Below, one piece after another: positions 16,128 to 19,221 of a DNA stretch of 19,221 bases (its first letter is position 1; each line of letters starts with the position of its first letter). Source of the stretch: JBQTHP01 sp052389755 (lineage in GTDB: Bacteria > Pseudomonadota > Gammaproteobacteria > Steroidobacterales > Steroidobacteraceae); the NCBI GenBank assembly GCA_052389755.1, contig JBQTHP010000065.1, positions 1-19,221 of the forward strand. Reading direction: 5' to 3'. Made by a program: the position numbers and the translations under genes. The notes under the pieces are model-generated. The model did not search any database, was not told the origin of the DNA, and saw only the letters and a list, made by a program, of their open reading frames with translations.

Positions 16128-16733
16128 TCAGGACGGGGCGAACGCAAGCTCGTACCACTCGGTGAAATACCGGCGTGCGCGCTTGCGGCATTGCGAGATG
16201 AACTCGCGCGTGGCGCCCGGCGTGCGGCCGAGCAGCTCGGAGATTTCCTCGTTCGTGAGGCCGTCCTCGGCGATCCACGCGATCACGGCCGCATTCGCCG
16301 GGTAGTCGCGCTCGAATCGCTCCCAGCAGCGCTGGAAACATTCCGCGAGCTCCTGCGCGCGCGTCTCGTCGTGCGGAGTGGGCATCAGCTCCGCGGACAA
16401 TTCGGCGATGCGACGTTCGGCTTCGAGCGTCATCCCGGACTCACCGTCGAGCGCGACCTCCCGCTCGGGCCGACGCAGGCGATCGAGCATGCAGCGCCGC
16501 AAGATGGCGCGAATCCACGGCAGGAGCTCGGAGTCGCCCTGGAACGTGGAACACCGCTGCCACACCTTGATGAAGGCTTCCTGCACGAGATCGCGCGCGG
16601 CTTCGGCGTCGCGGATCGTGCGCCGGCAATAGCCATAGAGCACGCGAAAGAACGAACGATCGAGCGCCCGCAGCGCGTGCTCGATGGCAGCGCCGCCCTC
16701 GCGACAGGCGCGCATGAACGCGTGCTTGTCCAA
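16128..16733 (-). CDS. ECF-type RNA polymerase sigma factor
   Basis: 201 residues. Region 2 (about 20-88) has AARDLVQEAFIKVWQR and PWIRAILRRCMLDRLRR, which bind the core enzyme and the -10 element. Region 4 (about 150-190) has a helix-turn-helix, LTNEEISELLGRTPGATRE, for the -35 element. Regions 1 and 3 are absent, as in all ECF factors. The start is TTG at 16733, supported by a G-rich stretch (GGGGGGAA) just upstream; an ATG at 16715 has no ribosome binding site. The gene heads a three-cistron operon with the membrane protein and the TPR-CHAT protein. The upstream DNA (16734-16824) separates it from transposon DNA by under 100 bp, so its promoter is either squeezed into that gap or lies within the transposon end. 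I could not identify a convincing ECF-type promoter. Confidence 0.92.
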   Translation of the reverse strand: MDKHAFMRACREGGAAIEHALRALDRSFFRVLYGYCRRTIRDAEAARDLVQEAFIKVWQRCSTFQGDSELLPWIRAILRRCMLDRLRRPEREVALDGESGMTLEAERRIAELSAELMPTPHDETRAQELAECFQRCWERFERDYPANAAVIAWIAEDGLTNEEISELLGRTPGATREFISQCRKRARRYFTEWYELAFAPS

Positions 16734-16824
16734 ATTCCCCCCGCGGACCCGAGCGTTTTCCCGATAGGGTCATCCAAGCTGTGCGGCGGCGCAAGAACGC
16801 TGATTCTCATGCCTTCCTAGACGT

Positions 16825-16846
16825 CCCTGACGGCTCTCCGTCAGGG
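16825..16846 (-). repeat. Perfect 9-bp hairpin at the 3' end of the TnpB element (putative omega-RNA scaffold/right-end structure)
   Basis: CCCTGACGG (16825-16833), loop CTCT, CCGTCAGGG (16838-16846). It starts 20 bp after the tnpB stop codon. Stem-loops at this place are typical of IS200/IS605-type right ends. In TnpB systems this DNA also specifies the end of the guide RNA, after which the guide segment lies in the flanking sequence. The element boundary itself is not defined here. Confidence 0.55.
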
Positions 16847-16866
16847 CTGAAAGCAAAGACCGGTGC

Positions 16867-17350
16867 TCATGCCGCTGCCCTCGCTGGTTCGATCCGTGCC
16901 TCGCAAACGCGAAATGCGCTGCTCGGGGCAACCAGCAAGTACACCGACTCGTTCCCGCGCACGGAGGCTCGACACCTGAGCCCGGCGATGAGAATGTTCC
17001 TCGCGGCATTGACGTCGCGATCGTGCTCGGCGCCACACACCGAGCATTCCCAGCGCCTTACAACGAGCTGCCTTAGACCACCAGGGCCCGTGAAGCACCC
17101 ACAGCTGGAACAGGCTCGCGATGTGTGCTGTTCGCTGACGATCGCAACGCGTCTGCCGGCGTGCTCGCCCTTGTACTGCAGCTGCGCTTTGAGCAGGCCC
17201 CAGCCCGCATCCAGCACGGACTTCGCCATCCGTGTCTGGGTGAGCTTGGTGCTGCTCACGTCGCCCACGATGATGTTCTGATACTGACCCACGATACGGC
17301 GGCTGAACTTGTGCAGGGCATCCCTGCGCCAGTTAGCGGACCGGCAGGCA
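16867..17350 (-). pseudogene. tnpB: 3' part of a TnpB (IS200/IS605-type) nuclease gene, split by the group II intron
   Basis: The frame can be read from about 17350 (ACRSANWRRDALHKFSRR) through TRMAKSVLDAGWGLL to the stop codon at 16867. A zinc ribbon is intact (CSSCG, 20-odd residues, CSVCG), followed by EHDRDVNAARN with the RuvC-III aspartate. Full TnpB proteins have about 370-400 residues, so the N-terminal 230 or more, including RuvC-I, are missing from this window. The gene is cut by the group II intron at 17350/17351. TnpB is an RNA-guided DNA nuclease that helps its transposon persist. The normal RuvC-II glutamate position reads VGDVSS, so the Glu is absent there; Glu in VSEQHTS may replace it. 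If the 5' exon is present beyond the window, splicing could restore the gene; otherwise it is dead. Confidence 0.8.
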
Positions 17351-17386
17351 GGAGAGTAGACCCCGGCATCGCAGCCAGAGCCCCTC
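17351..17386 (-). other. Group II intron domain VI
   Basis: Minus strand: GGGGCTCTGGC, a loop TGCGAT, GCCGGGGTCT, then ACTCTCC. The stem pairs with several G-U pairs, and an unpaired A follows it, in the usual branch-point position 7 nt before the proposed 3' splice site. Confidence 0.6.
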
Positions 17387-17389
17387 GCA

Positions 17390-17423
17390 GAACCGTACGT
17401 GACAGTCTCCCGTCATACGGCTC
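17390..17423 (-). other. Group II intron domain V (catalytic)
   Basis: A 34-nt hairpin, the canonical size. The lower stem is GAGCCGTA with TACGGTTC and contains the catalytic AGC triad. A bulge follows, and the upper stem TGACGG/CTGTCA is closed by a GAGA tetraloop (GNRA class). This is the strongest single proof of a group II intron here. Confidence 0.88.
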
Positions 17424-18717
17424 CCATCGTCCGTACCGTGACTCTTCCGAAGGCGAGCCAATGGGTGAACAACCGAGGGTGTCGGTTGGCAGTTGTCTTC
17501 AGCCAGCGCGCGCTGCGACATGGATGAGTCGCAAGCTTGCGGTATTTCCGGCGGGCCCACTGCTTAAGCCTGCAATCGAAGTGATCGAAGACTCGTCGCA
17601 TGGCGGACCTGTAGAAGCTGCCGTAGTAGTTCAACCAACCTCGCAATGTGGCGTTGTACCGCGCAGCCAGCGCATGCAAGCCGACGAAGGTTTGTCTGTG
17701 GATGTTCCAGTCGCGGATGTGTCCGTACATCCGTTTGAGCGCCACTGCGCTCACCGCGGGCAGGAAGTTCTCACGAACCTTCCCATCGCGACCCTTGGCA
17801 CGCCTTGCCCGGAACGTAAACCCCAGGAACGTAAACTGCGTTCTGGGATAGTTCTCGCTTCGGTCGCTGTCCTTGCAATACACCACGCCGGATTTCTCCG
17901 GGTGCATCGTCAGCCTGCACTCCTTCAGTCGCTGCTCGATAGCTGCCAGCAGTCGTTTCGCCTCAGCTTCGCTTCGGCAATGCACCACCGCATCATCGGC
18001 GTATCGCGCAAATGGACACCGCGGGTGTTCCCGCTGCATCCATAGATCGAAGGCGTAATGCATGTACAGGTTCATCAGCACGGGGCCGATCACTGAGCCT
18101 TGCGGCACCCCTCTGTTCCGTTGAACGGTTTGTCCGTCCACTGTCACAAAAGGCGCGATCAACCACCGCTCGATGTACAGCCGTGCCCAGGGTTCCTTTA
18201 CGTGCTTGACGATCGCCTTGCGCATCAGATCGTGGTCGAGTTCGTCGAACGCACGCTGGATGTCAAACTCGACAACCCAGTCGTACTTCCAGCATCGCTT
18301 GCGGGTTACAGCCACCGCATCCGCGGCCGATTTGTTGGGCCGATACCCGTGCGAGTCCGGATGAAAGAGCCCTTCCAGCTCTCCTTCGATCCTCGCCTTC
18401 ACCACCTGCTGCCCGATCCTGTCGGCGACCGTTGGAACTCCAAGAACTCGCTTGCCGTTTCCGCTCTTCTTGGCAATCTCCACCTGCTTCACTGGCGGCG
18501 GAAAGTAGCTTCCCGACGCCAGACGATTCCATAGCTTGTAGAGACTGCGGCTCAGATCCGCTTCGAACATCCCGAGGCTTTCCCCGTCAATGCCCGCCGC
18601 GCCCTGTTTGGCTCTCACGTGCCGGTACGCTTCCAACACCATCCTCTTGGATATGCCATACGGCTTGGTCGATGTCACAGGCTCATCCTCGCTACCGAGT
18701 TGGCCCATTCCATCCAC
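17413..18717 (-). CDS. ltrA: Group II intron-encoded reverse transcriptase/maturase (LtrA-like, no HNH domain)
   Basis: 434 residues from a GTG at 18717; an ATG at 18708 (start MGQLGSEDEP) is equally possible. Reverse-transcriptase blocks are in order: FDIQRAFDELDHD (about 151-163), RGVPQGSVIGP (about 202-212), the catalytic YADD (239-242), and FLGFTFRARR. The maturase X/thumb domain follows (FLPAVSAVALKRM, TLRGWLNYYGSFY). It stops right after RTMGAV with no C-terminal HNH endonuclease domain, so insertion would need a nick or fork-primed route. The stop codon TGA (17413-17415) is inside domain V, so the protein end and the ribozyme core share bases, as in several endonuclease-less classes. 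The gene helps splicing and mobility of its intron. All visible catalytic residues are intact. Confidence 0.9.
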   Translation of the reverse strand: MDGMGQLGSEDEPVTSTKPYGISKRMVLEAYRHVRAKQGAAGIDGESLGMFEADLSRSLYKLWNRLASGSYFPPPVKQVEIAKKSGNGKRVLGVPTVADRIGQQVVKARIEGELEGLFHPDSHGYRPNKSAADAVAVTRKRCWKYDWVVEFDIQRAFDELDHDLMRKAIVKHVKEPWARLYIERWLIAPFVTVDGQTVQRNRGVPQGSVIGPVLMNLYMHYAFDLWMQREHPRCPFARYADDAVVHCRSEAEAKRLLAAIEQRLKECRLTMHPEKSGVVYCKDSDRSENYPRTQFTFLGFTFRARRAKGRDGKVRENFLPAVSAVALKRMYGHIRDWNIHRQTFVGLHALAARYNATLRGWLNYYGSFYRSAMRRVFDHFDCRLKQWARRKYRKLATHPCRSARWLKTTANRHPRLFTHWLAFGRVTVRTMGAV

Positions 18718-18799
18718 CGGACGACGCTGCAGCTTCGCTCCAGCCCCATTACAGAGCCTTCATCACTACTACCCGCAGCTCCGCCACTGACTGACGCAT
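18675..18799 (-). other. Two overlapping mini reading frames ahead of the maturase gene
   Basis: The first frame (18799 to 18749, 16 residues, MRQSVAELRVVVMKAL) starts 8 nt after a strong GGAG-type ribosome binding site (CGAGGAGAAATACCG). Its TAA overlaps the ATG of the second (18749 to 18675, 24 residues, MGLERSCSVVRW and on) as TAATG. The maturase start lies inside the second frame, in another register. This could be a translational relay that feeds the maturase, or an accident of domain IV sequence. No homology is recognised. Confidence 0.3.
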
Positions 18800-19221
18800 C
18801 GGTATTTCTCCTCGTGGTATTCGCCACTTGTCGTTTCCCTACACATCGCCAGTCAGCTCTTCGCGTGTTCCGCATTGAGGCCTGTGTCGAGCTCGTGCCG
18901 CCTTTACACCGGCTGCCGCTGGGTCGATAAGCAGATCACTCTCCCAACTCCTCCCGCGGAGTGGCTACTTCCGCGGTTCCGACAGCGTCTAGGATTTTCG
19001 ATGCGTCTTCGGTCGGTTTACTTTCGTTCACCTTCTCGACACTCACTTTGCCGACCTTCGCGGCCGACTTTTCGGCAGTCGTTCACCACCATGGCCTTTT
19101 GAACCACAGCAGCACTGCCGCAGTTTGGAGCCAACTTCTGCACGCCGACTCCGAGGGGCCCTCCCTCATCTTCAATGCAGCATTGAAGATCCGATCCATC
19201 AGATCTTCATTCACGTCACAC
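18800..19221 (-). other. 5' structural part of the group II intron (domains I-III), no gene
   Basis: No credible coding region here. The stretch should fold as the intron scaffold. It contains a near-perfect palindrome at 19168-19190 and a repeated GATCTTC/GAAGATC motif close to the 5' end. Exon-binding sequences cannot be assigned because the 5' exon is outside the window. Confidence 0.55.
19168..19190. repeat. 23-bp palindrome near the intron 5' end
   Basis: ATCTTCAATGC, a central A, GCATTGAAGAT: 11-bp arms around one base. In RNA this would make a stem of about 9 bp with a small loop. It is flanked by further GATCTTC/GAAGATC copies, so alternative pairings exist. Confidence 0.6.

Larger units (their letters stand above)
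17351..19221 (-). ncRNA. Group II intron (ribozyme) with reverse-transcriptase gene
   Basis: About 1.87 kb on the minus strand. The 3' part is diagnostic: a 34-nt domain V (17390-17423) and a domain VI stem-loop next to it (17351 to about 17386) with a candidate bulged adenosine 7 nt from the end (complement of 17357). Domain IV carries the maturase gene. The 5' end reads GTGTG (complement of 19217-19221), which fits the bacterial consensus GUGYG and coincides with the last base of the window, so the 5' exon is not visible. The 3' boundary at 17350/17351 is placed from domain VI geometry and from resumption of the TnpB frame; it may be off by 1-2 nt and does not end in the usual AY. The intron is a retromobile element that inserts by reverse splicing. 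Confidence 0.8.

Noticed and set aside
15551..16147. A longer version of the CHAT protein (about 1280 residues) starting at 16147
   Set aside because: The extra 199 residues are an out-of-register reading of the membrane-protein gene. The signal peptide at 15550 and the ATGA overlap define the true start.
16126..16341. N-terminal extension of the membrane protein to 16341
   Set aside because: It would overlap the sigma-factor gene for over 200 bp and adds Arg/Ala-rich filler. The ATG at 16125 directly follows the sigma stop codon.
17125..18045. A 306-codon plus-strand frame opposite the maturase and TnpB
   Set aside because: It crosses the intron/exon border and domain V on the opposite strand and has no domain, so it is a shadow.
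1..19221. CRISPR array or CRISPR effector linked to the TPR-CHAT protein
   Set aside because: I found no regularly spaced repeats of CRISPR size and no Cas-like gene (the TnpB fragment belongs to a transposon), so the similarity to type III-E systems is only in the CHAT/sigma logic.

Overview
The window is high-GC bacterial chromosome. An Lhr-type helicase, a TerC-family exporter, an ECF sigma factor with a TPR-CHAT protein, and the codon bias together suggest a proteobacterium. A gammaproteobacterium of the Xanthomonadales/Steroidobacter type is my best guess, but I cannot prove this from the sequence alone.

Layout. (1) 1-2108 is an accessory patch. It holds a two-gene winged-helix/nucleotidyltransferase operon on the minus strand (817-1353 and 122-820) with a visible promoter and a palindromic operator, about 370 bp of gene-free DNA with short direct repeats, and the C-terminal stump of a zeta-toxin-like kinase (1776-2081). 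(2) 2109-10082 is a minus-strand pair: a long Lhr helicase followed with zero spacing by a very large M48-type membrane peptidase. (3) 10157-11377 is a divergent, exported BNR/sialidase-like protein with a CxCC motif. It converges on a 36-residue, lysine-rich small protein (11386-11496, minus) that has a near-perfect Shine-Dalgarno sequence. (4) 11562-12299 encodes a TerC membrane protein. (5) 12305-16733 is a tight minus-strand operon: an ECF sigma factor, a single-pass membrane protein lacking a zinc anti-sigma motif, and an exported TPR-CHAT protease-like protein. Junctions are 2 bp apart and then a 4-bp overlap. (6) 16825-19221 is mobile DNA: the 3' part of a TnpB gene with its terminal hairpin, interrupted by a group II intron that carries its own reverse transcriptase/maturase. 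The window ends exactly where a group II 5' boundary (GTGTG, read on the minus strand) would lie.

How the parts work together. The clearest candidate for an undescribed system is the sigma/membrane protein/TPR-CHAT operon. A caspase-like protein predicted to be outside the cytoplasm is co-transcribed with a sigma factor and with a membrane protein that could connect the two compartments. This recalls the TPR-CHAT/Csx30/RpoE logic of type III-E CRISPR, but here there is no CRISPR effector and the topology is different. The winged-helix/nucleotidyltransferase pair looks like an autoregulated toxin-antitoxin-type operon. The TnpB/group II intron nest is a second noteworthy arrangement, because the intron lies in a conserved coding segment and splicing could restore the nuclease gene. 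The remaining genes (helicase, peptidase, exporter) look like ordinary chromosomal genes.
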